From Streptomyces sp. ASQP_92 (lineage in GTDB: Bacteria; Actinomycetota; Actinomycetes; Streptomycetales; Streptomycetaceae), in assembly GCF_025399895.1 (NCBI RefSeq), contig NZ_JAODUA010000012.1:1-64000 (forward strand): a stretch of 64,000 nt of DNA, in the 5' to 3' direction. Positions 26,734 to 35,802 of the stretch are shown here, piece by piece (the stretch's first letter is position 1; each line of letters begins with the position of its first letter). Position numbers and translations under genes: made by a program. The notes beneath the pieces are model-generated. The model searched no databases, was not told where the DNA came from, and saw nothing but the letters and a program-made list of their open reading frames with translations.

Positions 26734-28560
26734 ATGGACGCCGAAGTGACCGACAGTGCCGGCACGCCCCCCGAACCGGAAGACCGGGCCGGGGCCGAGC
26801 AGCCACCGCCGGCCCCCGGCACCCCCTCGGCCCCCGAGGCACCCGACGCCGAACCCGCGACCGGCCCGGAGACGTCCGCCCCCGAGGCACCCGACGCGAA
26901 GGCGACGGACCCCACCCCCGCACCCACCGGCACCCCGACGGCCCCTGAGGCGCCCGACGCCGTCCCAGCGACCGGCCCGGAGGCCGCCAACCCCGAGGCA
27001 CCCGACGCCGACCCCGCGACCCGCCCGAAGACGGCCAACCCCAAGGCACCCGACGCCGAGCCCGACCCCGACCCCGAACCCGAACCCGACCCCGACCCCG
27101 AGCCCGAGCCCGCCGCGAGCGAAGCCGCACCGAGCGAGACGGACACCGCCGGGACCACCGGCAGCGCCACCGGGACCGGGACCAGGGCCGCCGGGACCGG
27201 GACCAGGGCCGCCGCAACGGAGGCCGAGGGCGACGCCGAGGCCGAGGCCGAGGCCGACGGCGGCGAACCCGTCGAGCCCCGAACCGCCGCCCCGGGGGCC
27301 GACGCCGCCCAGCCCGTCGCCGGCGCGACCCCCGGCACCGGGTCCGCCGACCCCAGCGACCCCCGAACCGAAACCGACCCCGACCCCAAGCGCCGCAGGC
27401 ACTGGCTGCGTTGGACCGCGCTCGGCGTCTCCGTCGTCGTGCTGGCGGCGGCCGGGACCGGGTGGTGGTTCTACCGGAAGCTCGACGGCAACATCCACAC
27501 CGACACCTCCGCCGCGAGCGAGCTCGACAAGTACGAGCGGGACCGGCCGGTCTCGGTGGTGCACGACGCGGAGAACCTGCTCCTCATCGGCTCGGACTCG
27601 CACGCGGGCAACAACTCCTCGTACGGCAGGGACGACGGCGGCAGTCAGCGCTCGGACACCACGATCCTGCTGCACCTGGCCGCCGACCGGCTCAGCGCCA
27701 CCGCAGTCTCGCTGCCGCGCGACCTGATGGCGGACCTGCCCGCCTGCGGCCGGCCCGACGGCACCACGTCCAGGGCCCAATTCGCCCAGTTCAACTCGGC
27801 GTTCGAGATCGGCGGAGCCGCCTGCACGATCCGTACCGTCGAGAAGATGACCGGCGTACGGATCGACCACCACATGGTCGTCGACTTCAGCGGGTTCAAG
27901 GACATGGTCGACGCGGTGGACGGCGTGGAGGTGTGCCTGAAGGAGCCGGTCGACGACCGCCAGGCCCACCTCAAGCTGCCCGCCGGACGCCAGACCCTCC
28001 ACGGCGAGCAGGCGCTCGGCTTCGTACGCTCCCGGCACGGCTTCGGGGACGGCAGCGACACCCAACGGATGGACCGCCAGCAGCAGTTCCTCGGCTCCCT
28101 GGTGAAGAAGGTGCAGAGCAACGGAGTGCTACTCAACCCCACGCGGCTCTACCCGGTCCTGGACGCGGCGACCAAGTCCCTCACCACGGACCCCGGACTC
28201 AACACCCTCAAGGACCTGTACGACCTGGTGAGCTCGATGCGGGGCATTCCGACCGAGAACATCCGGTTCCTCACCGTTCCGCGTCAGCCCTACGTGTACA
28301 ACGGCGACCGCGACGAGCTCGTCCAGCCCGACGCGGACCGGCTCTTCCAGCAACTGCGCGACGACCGGCCGATCAAGGTGGCACCCGCGGCGGACGTGGC
28401 GAAACTCAAGGAGGGCGGCGGCAAGGACCGTGACGGCAAGGGAGGCGACGGCAAGGACCGTGACGGGGACGGCAAGCCCGACGACCCGGGCCCCACGCCC
28501 AGCCCCTCGGCCCCGCCCGTCTACTCGGGTACGGATGCTGCCTCGGGCATGTGCGGCTAG
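26734..28560 (+). CDS. LytR-CpsA-Psr (LCP) family protein with long acidic repeat N-terminus
   Basis: 608-aa membrane protein, first of five LCP paralogues. LCP enzymes move glycopolymers from lipid carriers to peptidoglycan, outside the membrane. Residues 1-220 are a disordered cytoplasmic stretch of Pro/Glu/Ala repeats. One membrane helix lies at about 225-248 (LGVSVVVLAAAGTGWWFY). The LCP domain follows (SDTTILLHL, VSLPRDL, ALGFVRSRHGFGDGSD). The C-terminus is a short Lys/Asp/Gly and Pro-rich tail instead of a LytR_C domain. Start is ATG 26734. Confidence 0.92.
   Translation: MDAEVTDSAGTPPEPEDRAGAEQPPPAPGTPSAPEAPDAEPATGPETSAPEAPDAKATDPTPAPTGTPTAPEAPDAVPATGPEAANPEAPDADPATRPKTANPKAPDAEPDPDPEPEPDPDPEPEPAASEAAPSETDTAGTTGSATGTGTRAAGTGTRAAATEAEGDAEAEAEADGGEPVEPRTAAPGADAAQPVAGATPGTGSADPSDPRTETDPDPKRRRHWLRWTALGVSVVVLAAAGTGWWFYRKLDGNIHTDTSAASELDKYERDRPVSVVHDAENLLLIGSDSHAGNNSSYGRDDGGSQRSDTTILLHLAADRLSATAVSLPRDLMADLPACGRPDGTTSRAQFAQFNSAFEIGGAACTIRTVEKMTGVRIDHHMVVDFSGFKDMVDAVDGVEVCLKEPVDDRQAHLKLPAGRQTLHGEQALGFVRSRHGFGDGSDTQRMDRQQQFLGSLVKKVQSNGVLLNPTRLYPVLDAATKSLTTDPGLNTLKDLYDLVSSMRGIPTENIRFLTVPRQPYVYNGDRDELVQPDADRLFQQLRDDRPIKVAPAADVAKLKEGGGKDRDGKGGDGKDRDGDGKPDDPGPTPSPSAPPVYSGTDAASGMCG
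26830..27110 (+). repeat. Acidic proline-rich coding repeats in the first LCP gene
   Basis: About five copies of an EAPDA-type module (PEAPDA followed by PATGPE-like residues) are followed by DPEPEPDP repeats. They are degenerate at DNA level with a period of about 48-60 bp and stay in frame. They encode the cytoplasmic N-terminal region. Confidence 0.7.
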
Positions 28561-28789
28561 GCGGCGCGCGGGTGGGAGAGCTGTGAATTCCGCGTGCCCG
28601 TCATCGAATTGGGGTCAAATGCCCGGTTATAAAGGGCGTGGACTTCGTCACGGCCGTCGCTGTCGGCCGAACTGGCCAGATAGTGTGACGCGATCCAGTG
28701 TGAGCGGCAGGCGTGCCCCGCACTGCAGGAGCGAATGATTGAGCGCTTTGGGGGAAGCGACTCGGCACCGACGGAGGACAGAAGCGACC

Positions 28790-30526
28790 GTGGATGCGCA
28801 GAGCCGTGGCCGGGCCGATGAAGTCGACCCCGCAGACCAGTGGGTCCTCAACCCGGAGACCGGCACTTACGAATTGCGACTGACCCCTTCCGGAACGCAG
28901 TCGAATTCAGGTCCGAAGCGGTCGTCCGCGGAGCCCGCCGCCGGCAGAACCCCCGGACAGTCCGGACGTGCCGGGCGCCGTGAGGTGCCAAGCCAGCGCA
29001 ACCGCCGGGGCGGCGCATCCCCCGCCGGCGAGACCCCCGACGCGCAGGGCCGCCGCAAGCGCAAGCCGAAGGCGACCCGCAAGAAGAAGGCGCTGCTGTG
29101 GACGGGCGGCGTGATGGGCGTCGTCCTCGTGGCCGGGGCGGGCGGCACGTACTGGCTCTACCAGCACTTCAACAACAACCTCAACACCGTCGACGTCGGG
29201 GACGCGGGCAGCAAGAGCTCGGTGCCCGACGGGGCGTTCAACATCCTGGTCATCGGCACCGACAAGCGCACCGGCAAGGGCAACGAGGGCTACGGCGACG
29301 CCGGCAGCGAAGGCCACGCCGACACCAACATCCTCTTCCATGTCTCGGCGGACCGGACCAACGCCACCGCGATGTCCATCCCCCGCGACATGGTCACCGA
29401 CATCCCCGCCTGCCCGACCAAGCAGCAGGACGGCACCACCAAGACCATCCCGGGCACCAAGAACGCGCGCTTCAACACGAGCCTGGGCCAGGAGGGCCGC
29501 GACCCGGGCTGCACCATGCGTACGGTCAAGCAGCTCACCGGGCTCAACGTCGACCACTTCATGATGGCCGACTTCAACGCGGTCAAGCAGCTGTCCACCG
29601 CGGTCGGCGGCGTCAAGGTGTGCCTCACCAAGGCGGTCGACGACCCCAAGTCGCATCTGAAGCTCCCGGCCGGTCAGAGCATCGTCAAGGGCGAGCAGGC
29701 GCTGGCCTTCGTACGGACCCGGCACAGCTTCGGCAACGAGAGCGACCTCGACCGCATCAAGCAGCAGCAGCAGTTCATCGGCTCGATGATCCGGCAGATG
29801 AAGTCGGACGACACCCTGGGCAGCCCCACCAAGATGTACGGCCTCGCGGACGCCGCGACCAAGGCGCTGACGGTCGACTCGGGGATAGGAAGTATCAAGA
29901 AGCTGACCGACCTCGCCCAGGTCATCGGCAAGATCGACGCCAAGAACATCACCTTCGCCACCCTTCCGGTGATCGACAACCCGGCCGAGGGCAAGAAGCA
30001 CATCACCGTCGTGCCCGACCCGGCGAAGGCCGAAGCACTGTTCGCGATGATGCGCGCCGACACCTCGCTGACCGAGGTGAAGAAGAAGGAGGCGGACGCC
30101 AAGAGCTCCGCCGCGGCCGAGGAGGCCGCGCGCCTCGACGGCGCGCGCGCCAAGGCGTCCGAGGTGCGGGTCACCGTGCTCAACGGGGGCGCGGTGGCGG
30201 GCTCGGCCGGGGAGATGGTCACCTGGTTGCAGAACCAGAAGGGTGTGCTGAAGTCGTCCAACGGCTCCAACGCGCCGCAGAAGGTGCCCGCCACCGTGCT
30301 GGTCTACGCGCCGAACCAGGCCGACCAGGCCCGTAAGCTCGCGGATCTGCTCGGTCTCTCCGGGGCCGCGCTGAAGCCGGGGACCAAGGACGCCGTGGGC
30401 AAGGAGCCCATGGTGCTGACCCTCGGTCCGGACTTCAAGCAGGCGGGCACGCCCGTCGCCGCTCCGGCCAAGGCACCGGAGGGCATTCAGAAGGTCGAAG
30501 CCGACAAGTCGGTCTGCGCCAAGTAA
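28790..30526 (+). CDS. LCP family protein with LytR_C domain
   Basis: 578-aa membrane protein. A basic, disordered cytoplasmic N-terminus (residues 1-98) with WVLNPETGTYEL near the start precedes one helix at about 100-125. The LCP domain follows (DTNILFHVSADRTN, SIPRDMVTDI, LAFVRTRHSFGNESD), and a LytR_C domain occupies about 457-550 (VRVTVLNGGAVAGSA). GTG 28790 after GGAGGA is preferred to the TTG at 28739, which would add 17 poorly supported residues. It is probably co-transcribed with the next LCP gene 56 bp downstream. Confidence 0.92.
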   Translation: MDAQSRGRADEVDPADQWVLNPETGTYELRLTPSGTQSNSGPKRSSAEPAAGRTPGQSGRAGRREVPSQRNRRGGASPAGETPDAQGRRKRKPKATRKKKALLWTGGVMGVVLVAGAGGTYWLYQHFNNNLNTVDVGDAGSKSSVPDGAFNILVIGTDKRTGKGNEGYGDAGSEGHADTNILFHVSADRTNATAMSIPRDMVTDIPACPTKQQDGTTKTIPGTKNARFNTSLGQEGRDPGCTMRTVKQLTGLNVDHFMMADFNAVKQLSTAVGGVKVCLTKAVDDPKSHLKLPAGQSIVKGEQALAFVRTRHSFGNESDLDRIKQQQQFIGSMIRQMKSDDTLGSPTKMYGLADAATKALTVDSGIGSIKKLTDLAQVIGKIDAKNITFATLPVIDNPAEGKKHITVVPDPAKAEALFAMMRADTSLTEVKKKEADAKSSAAAEEAARLDGARAKASEVRVTVLNGGAVAGSAGEMVTWLQNQKGVLKSSNGSNAPQKVPATVLVYAPNQADQARKLADLLGLSGAALKPGTKDAVGKEPMVLTLGPDFKQAGTPVAAPAKAPEGIQKVEADKSVCAK

Positions 30527-30582
30527 CAGACTCACGGCCCGCCCGGGCCTCAGGGGGAGTCTGAACGACAGGGGGTACAGGG

Positions 30583-32385
30583 GTGGGCAAGAACAGCGTG
30601 CGCGGGGAGGGGACGGCGCGGGGCCGCGTCGAGCATGCGGGCGAACTCGGCTGGGACGAGAGCCTGTACGGGAACGACACGGCCGGCGGCGCCGCACAGG
30701 GCAGGAAGCCCGCGGGCGACGGAGAGAGCGCCGGGTCCGGCGGGCCCGGGGGGCCCGCCGCGCCGGGCGGCTCCGGCACGTCCGCGGGCTCGGGTGCGCC
30801 CCCTGCCGCGTCCTCGGGCTCCGGCGGCGCCGGCGACCCGGCGTCCGGCAGCGGGCACCGCAGGGGCGGCTCGCGCAGACGGGGCAAACGCAAGCACCGC
30901 GTCCTGAGATGGACCGCGATCACGCTCGCGGTGCTCATACTCGGGACGGCCACCGCCGGTTACCTGTACTACCAGCACCTCAACAACAACATCCGCAAGG
31001 GCGACCGCAGTGCGGGCGGCAGCGACGCCAAGAAGGCCGCGCCCAACGCCCAGGGTCAGACCCCGCTCAACATCCTCCTGATCGGCTCCGACAGCCGTAA
31101 GTCGGACGAGAACGTCGCGCTCGGCGGCGCCAAGGACGACCGCGCCGGTGATCCGCACGCGGACGTACAGATGCTGCTCCACGTCTCGGCGGACCGCAAG
31201 AACGCCTCCGTCGTCAGCATCCCGCGCGACACCCGGGTGAGCATGCCCCCGTGCAAGGACCCGGAGAAGAAGAAGGACTACCCGGCCACCAACGCCATCA
31301 TCAACGAGGCGCTCGGACGCGGCGGAGCGGGCTGTGTCCTGGACACCTGGGAGAAGCTGACCGGCATCTACATCGACCACTGGATGATGGTCGACTTCGC
31401 CGGTGTCGTCGCCATCTCCGACGCGGTGGGCGGCGCCGACGTCTGCGTGAAGCAGAACATCGACGACCACCCCACCAAGCTCCAGAAGGGCGGCTCGCAC
31501 CTGCACCTCACCGCGGGCAACCACACGGTGAAGGGCGAGCAGGCCCTCCAGTGGCTGCGCACCCGGCACGCCTTCGGCAGTGACATCGGCCGCTCCCAGG
31601 CCCAGCACATGTACATGAACTCGGTGATCCGCAACCTCAAGGACCAGGACGCCTTCAGCGACACCGGCCGGCTGATGGACATCGCCGAGACCGCGACCAA
31701 GTCGCTCCAGGTCTCCTCCGAACTCGGCACCGTCAAGAAGCTGTTCGACCTGGGCATGGAGCTCAAGAACATCCCCATGGACCGCATCAACATGCTGACC
31801 ATGCCGCGCCTGCCCGACCCGAAGGACCCGAACGCCCATGTGGTGCCGGACACCGCCAAGGCCGACGCGCTGTGGGCGATGCTGCGGGACGACAAACCGC
31901 TCGACGGCAAGAGCGACGACAAGAACGACGGCAAGCCGGCCTCCGAGGCGCCCAAGGGCCCGGCCGCCGAGGCCGCCGGTTCGCTCGCGGTGAGCGTGGT
32001 CAACGGCACCGGCACCAACGGCCGCGCACCCGTCAAGGGCCGGGCGAGCGAGGTGGTCTCCGCGCTCAAGGCCAAGGGCTTCACCCAGGCCGCCACGGGC
32101 TCCAGCAACCCCACGGCGACCAGCGAGGTGGACTACCCGCGGGCCGCGGGCGCCCAGGGCAAAGCGAACGCGGAGTCCGTCGCCGCCGCCCTGGGCCTGC
32201 CCCCCGGCGCGGTCAAGCCGTCCGACGTCAAGGCCCTGACCCTGGTGGTCGGCGGCGACTGGCGCACCGGCGCGAGCTACCCCAAGCAGGACGCGAAGGC
32301 CACCGACCCGCTCAAGGACACCGAGACGGTCAACGGGGCCGACAAGGGCGCCTGCATGGAGGTGTACGCGCCCTACCGCTTCTAG
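30583..32385 (+). CDS. LCP family protein with LytR_C domain
   Basis: 600-aa membrane protein. GTG 30583 follows AGGGGGTACAGGG. The N-terminus is Gly/Ser/Pro-rich and cytoplasmic. A helix lies at about 107-128 (LAVLILGTATAGYLYYQHL), then the LCP domain (DVQMLLHVSADRKN, SIPRDTRVSMPPC, WLRTRHAFGSDIG). A LytR_C domain follows at about 467-565 (LAVSVVNGTGTNGRA). Closely similar in layout to the preceding paralogue, so a tandem duplication is likely. A strong hairpin follows the gene. Confidence 0.92.
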   Translation: MGKNSVRGEGTARGRVEHAGELGWDESLYGNDTAGGAAQGRKPAGDGESAGSGGPGGPAAPGGSGTSAGSGAPPAASSGSGGAGDPASGSGHRRGGSRRRGKRKHRVLRWTAITLAVLILGTATAGYLYYQHLNNNIRKGDRSAGGSDAKKAAPNAQGQTPLNILLIGSDSRKSDENVALGGAKDDRAGDPHADVQMLLHVSADRKNASVVSIPRDTRVSMPPCKDPEKKKDYPATNAIINEALGRGGAGCVLDTWEKLTGIYIDHWMMVDFAGVVAISDAVGGADVCVKQNIDDHPTKLQKGGSHLHLTAGNHTVKGEQALQWLRTRHAFGSDIGRSQAQHMYMNSVIRNLKDQDAFSDTGRLMDIAETATKSLQVSSELGTVKKLFDLGMELKNIPMDRINMLTMPRLPDPKDPNAHVVPDTAKADALWAMLRDDKPLDGKSDDKNDGKPASEAPKGPAAEAAGSLAVSVVNGTGTNGRAPVKGRASEVVSALKAKGFTQAATGSSNPTATSEVDYPRAAGAQGKANAESVAAALGLPPGAVKPSDVKALTLVVGGDWRTGASYPKQDAKATDPLKDTETVNGADKGACMEVYAPYRF

Positions 32386-32401
32386 CCGCCCGCGTACGCG
32401 A

Positions 32402-32441
32402 AAGGGGGCGCCCGGTGCTTTTCGGCACCGGGCGCCCCCTT
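32402..32441 (+). terminator. Bidirectional terminator after the third LCP gene
   Basis: A perfect 15-bp stem GGGGGCGCCCGGTGC (32404-32418) with its complement (32425-32439), extended by A/T pairs to 17 bp, with loop TTTTCG. It lies between the convergent LCP and glycosyltransferase genes and should serve both. Confidence 0.9.
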
Positions 32442-32473
32442 CGCTCACGTACGAGCCGTCCCCCGCGAGATGC

Positions 32474-33511
32474 CTAGGGGCGGACGGACGCGGTCCGCAC
32501 CGCCGGGCGGCGGCTCGCGATGACCTTGCGGGCCAGCGCCTTCGGGCTGGTCAGGAAGCCGAAACCCCACGACATGTGCATGGTGGCGAGGGCCACCGGG
32601 ATCTGGGCGCGGGCCTTGAGCGAGAGCCCCTTGCCGGCCGGGAGGGAGCCCGCGATGATCGCCGCGAGATAGCCCGCCGGGACCACGAAGCCCCACGGCG
32701 TGACCAGCGCGCCCACGACGAGGCCCGCCGCGATCGCGCAGACCGCGGCCGGGGGCGCCAGGTATCGCAGGTTGATGGAGCCGGCGTGGTAGCGGGCCAC
32801 CACATGGCGCCACCGCCCGTAGTCCTTGTACTGCTTGGCCAGCGCCTTCACCGAGGGCCGCGGCCGGTACTGCACCTTCAGCTCGGGCGAGAACCAGATG
32901 AGGCCGCCGGCCTCCCTGATCCGGAAGTTCAGCTCCCAGTCCTGGGCGCGGATGAACTCCTCGTTGTAGCCGCCCTGTTGCTCAAGCGCCTCACGGCGGA
33001 AGACCCCCAGATACACGGTTTCGGCGGGCCCCGCCTCGCCTCCCGTGTGGAAGGCCGCGTTGCCGACGCCGATCTTCGAGGTCATCGCGGCGGCGACCGC
33101 GTCCTCCCAGGCGTTCTCGCCCTCGGCGTGCATGATGCCGCCGACGTTCTGGGCGCCCGTCTCCTCCAGGAGGCGTACGGCGGTGGCGATGTAGTTCTGC
33201 GACAGCATGCCGTGGCCGTCGACGCGGACCACGATCGGGTGGCGGGACGCCTTGATGGCGGCGTTCAGGGCCGCGGGGGTGCGTCCGGTGGGGTTCGGCA
33301 CGGTGTGGACCCGGGCCCGCTCAAGGGACGCGGTCTCGCGCACCAGGTCGGCGGCGATCTCGTCGGTGCGGTCCGTGGACGGGCCGAGCGCGATCACCAC
33401 CTCCATCTCGCCGTCGTACTCCTGCTCCAGGATGTGACGGACCGAGTTGCGCAGATGCCGCTCCTCATTGAGAACCGGCATGATCACGGAAACAGCAGGC
33501 GTGGCGTTCAT
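32474..33511 (-). CDS. Glycosyltransferase family 2 membrane protein
   Basis: 345-aa enzyme. The GT-A domain (residues 5-240) starts VSVIMPVLNEERHL and has the metal-binding VRVDGHG (DxD-like) and the catalytic-base region RAQDWELNFRIREAGG. Two or three hydrophobic segments near 250-300 attach it to the membrane. It faces the LCP genes head to tail at 32.4 kb and diverges from the next LCP gene at 33.6 kb. A role in assembling the glycan that LCP proteins attach to the wall is inference from context. Confidence 0.9.
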   Translation of the reverse strand: MNATPAVSVIMPVLNEERHLRNSVRHILEQEYDGEMEVVIALGPSTDRTDEIAADLVRETASLERARVHTVPNPTGRTPAALNAAIKASRHPIVVRVDGHGMLSQNYIATAVRLLEETGAQNVGGIMHAEGENAWEDAVAAAMTSKIGVGNAAFHTGGEAGPAETVYLGVFRREALEQQGGYNEEFIRAQDWELNFRIREAGGLIWFSPELKVQYRPRPSVKALAKQYKDYGRWRHVVARYHAGSINLRYLAPPAAVCAIAAGLVVGALVTPWGFVVPAGYLAAIIAGSLPAGKGLSLKARAQIPVALATMHMSWGFGFLTSPKALARKVIASRRPAVRTASVRP

Positions 33512-33632
33512 CGGTGGTCACGTTACCGCGAACGGGGGACAAGGTCGCGCGGCGGCCGGAGCGGTGCACGGGGTAGCTGATCGTATGGGCCTACGGTGCT
33601 CAGGATCCCCCTTGCCACCCGCGGAGGTCCCC

Positions 33633-35120
33633 GTGCCCACGCCGCCCCGCCCGCGCTCCGTACGACCCGGTCGGCCCCCCAGCAGACAGCAGGACGAGCG
33701 CCCCCGCTGGGGCATGCGGTTCGCGACCACCCTGTCCGTCCTGGTGCTCGGCGCGGGCGGGGTCGGGCACGCGGTGGTGACCAGCCTGGACGGCGGGATC
33801 GGCCGGGTGGACCCGTTCCGGGACATGAAGAACCGGCCGCAGGGCAGCCTCGGCACCAACATCCTGCTCGTCGGCACCGACGGGCGGGACAGGATCACGC
33901 CCGAGGAGAAGCAGAAGTACCGGCTGGGCGGGGCGCCCTGCCACTGCACCGACACGGTCATGATCGTGCACGTCTCCGCGGACCGGGACCGGGTCAGCGT
34001 GGTGAGCCTGCCGCGCGACTCCTACGCCGAGGTGCCCGAGCACACCGACGAGGCCACCGGCCGCAACCACCCCCGGCACCCGGTGAAGCTGAACGCCGCC
34101 TACGCCGAGGGCGGGCCCTCGCTGACGGTCCGCACCGTCGAGTCCATGACGGGCCTGAAGATCGACCACTATCTGGAGGTCGACTTCACCAGCTTCATGA
34201 AGACGGTCGACGTGGTCGGCGGGGTGCAGATCTGTACGGCCCGCCCCATGAAGGACAGCTACACCGGCCTCGACCTGACCGCCGGCACCCATGAGCTGAA
34301 CGGCGGGGAAGCCCTCCAGTACGTACGCTCGCGGCACGCCGACGGCTCCTCCGACCTCGGCCGGATGCAGCGCCAGCAGCGCTTCCTGGCCGCGCTGATC
34401 GAGAAGGCGACGAGCAACGGGGTGCTTCTGAACCCGGTCAAGTTCCGCGAGGTCGCCTCGTCCCTGCTCTCCTCGGTACGCGCCGACGAGGGCTTCGGGG
34501 TCGAGGAGATGCTGGGCTTCACCGCCGCCATGAAGGGCTTCACGCCCTCCTCGTCGGACTTCACGACGGTGCCGCTCGGGCAGCTCGGCTTCGCCGTGAA
34601 GGGCGTCGGCTCGACCGTGAAGTGGGACGACGTGAAGGCCAAGAAGCTGTTCCAGCTCCTGCACGACGACAAGCCGCTGGCCCCGCACACCCCGCCGAAG
34701 CCCGCGCCGCAGCCGACCGCCAAGGACGCCAAGCCGCCGAAGGCGCCGGGCTCCATCGTCGAGGTCGCCCCCGAGCAGATCCGGGTCCAGGTCTACAACG
34801 GGACCCGCACCGACGGGCTCGGCCGCCGCGTGGACGACGCGCTGCACGCGACCGGCTTCAAGACCACCGGCTCCCCCCGGGCGAGCACCAACCTCGACAT
34901 GCGCCGCACCCTGATCGAGTTCGACCCGCGCTGGGACCGCTCGGCCAAGTCCCTGGCGCTCGCCCTGCCGGGCAGCGAGCTGCGCGCGGTCAAGGGCCTC
35001 GGCGCCACGATGAAGGTGACGGCGGGCGCCGACTTCAAGGACGTCGTCCCGGTCCGCGCGGAGGAGCAGCCGCAGGGCGACTTCGGCACGGTCACCGGCG
35101 ACCGGGTGGTCTGCCCCTGA
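33633..35120 (+). CDS. LCP family protein with LytR_C domain
   Basis: 495-aa membrane protein with a short cytoplasmic N-terminus. GTG 33633 is preceded by GGAGG at 33623, better than the upstream ATG 33585. A helix lies at 27-46, then the LCP domain (DTVMIVHVSADRDR, SLPRDSYAEV, LQYVRSRHADGSSD). The LytR_C domain at about 384-470 starts IRVQVYNGTRTDGLG. It is convergent with the thioesterase gene, with only 39 bp between stops. Confidence 0.92.
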   Translation: MPTPPRPRSVRPGRPPSRQQDERPRWGMRFATTLSVLVLGAGGVGHAVVTSLDGGIGRVDPFRDMKNRPQGSLGTNILLVGTDGRDRITPEEKQKYRLGGAPCHCTDTVMIVHVSADRDRVSVVSLPRDSYAEVPEHTDEATGRNHPRHPVKLNAAYAEGGPSLTVRTVESMTGLKIDHYLEVDFTSFMKTVDVVGGVQICTARPMKDSYTGLDLTAGTHELNGGEALQYVRSRHADGSSDLGRMQRQQRFLAALIEKATSNGVLLNPVKFREVASSLLSSVRADEGFGVEEMLGFTAAMKGFTPSSSDFTTVPLGQLGFAVKGVGSTVKWDDVKAKKLFQLLHDDKPLAPHTPPKPAPQPTAKDAKPPKAPGSIVEVAPEQIRVQVYNGTRTDGLGRRVDDALHATGFKTTGSPRASTNLDMRRTLIEFDPRWDRSAKSLALALPGSELRAVKGLGATMKVTAGADFKDVVPVRAEEQPQGDFGTVTGDRVVCP

Positions 35121-35159
35121 CGGGCCGGGGCCGCCGTCGGTGGCTCGCGTACCGGTCGC

Positions 35160-35684
35160 CTAGTCGTCCAGGCCCTCGGCGGAGCGCTTCTCCCGCAGGT
35201 CCATGATCGCGCGGCGCCGGGCGAGCCGGTGGGTGCGGCGGATCTGGGCCTCCTGGTAGCGGCGCTCGTCGCGCTCGGTCTCCGGGATCACCGGCGGCAC
35301 CGTACGCGGCTTGCCGTCGGCGTCCACGGCGGCGAAGACGAGGTAGGCGGAGCCCACCTGCTGGGCCGGGGTCGACTCGTTCCAGCGCTCGGCGAGCACC
35401 CGCACCCCGACCTCCATGGAGGACCGGCCCGTCCAGTTGACCTGTGCCTTCACATGCACCAGGTCCCCGACCCTGACCGGCATGAGGAACGCCATCTCGT
35501 CCATGGAGGCGGTGACGGCAGGCCCGCCCGAGTGGCGCCCGGCGACGGCGCCCGCGGCATCGTCCACCAACTTCATGATCACGCCACCGTGCACGGTGCC
35601 GAGGAGGTTGGTGTCATGGGTGGTCATGATGTGGCTCAGGGTGGTTCGGGAGGCCGAGGTCGGCTTGCCCGGAAGATCAGTCAT
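35160..35684 (-). CDS. Acyl-CoA thioesterase, hotdog fold
   Basis: 174-aa cytosolic thioesterase of the BACH/YciA type. The hotdog helix reads VHGGVIMKLVDDAAG with the catalytic Asp in that region, then VTASMDEMAFLMPVRVGDLV. The C-terminal 40 residues are charged and helical (RRYQEAQIRRTHRLARRRA). ATG 35684 (MTDLPGKP) or GTG 35693 could be the start. It hydrolyses acyl-CoA; chain length is unknown. It lies between two LCP genes but on the opposite strand, with no evident functional tie. Confidence 0.92.
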   Translation of the reverse strand: MTDLPGKPTSASRTTLSHIMTTHDTNLLGTVHGGVIMKLVDDAAGAVAGRHSGGPAVTASMDEMAFLMPVRVGDLVHVKAQVNWTGRSSMEVGVRVLAERWNESTPAQQVGSAYLVFAAVDADGKPRTVPPVIPETERDERRYQEAQIRRTHRLARRRAIMDLREKRSAEGLDD

Positions 35685-35802
35685 GCGTTCCACTGTAGGC
35701 GCCGTACGATTTCCGGCTCATTGCATCAGCCTTGCAACAGCCCGGCCCCGAATTCCCCCCTGCCCTGTCAGGGGCCCGGGGCCGCCGTGCATGCTGGACG
35801 GC

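Noticed and set aside
24310..28065. A 1251-codon minus-strand frame running through the amidase, TIGR03089 and first LCP genes
   Set aside because: Only the amidase end (to 25683) has protein-like sequence. The rest is the antisense of well-supported plus-strand genes and is Gly/Val/Arg-rich, as expected for the shadow of a GC-rich gene.
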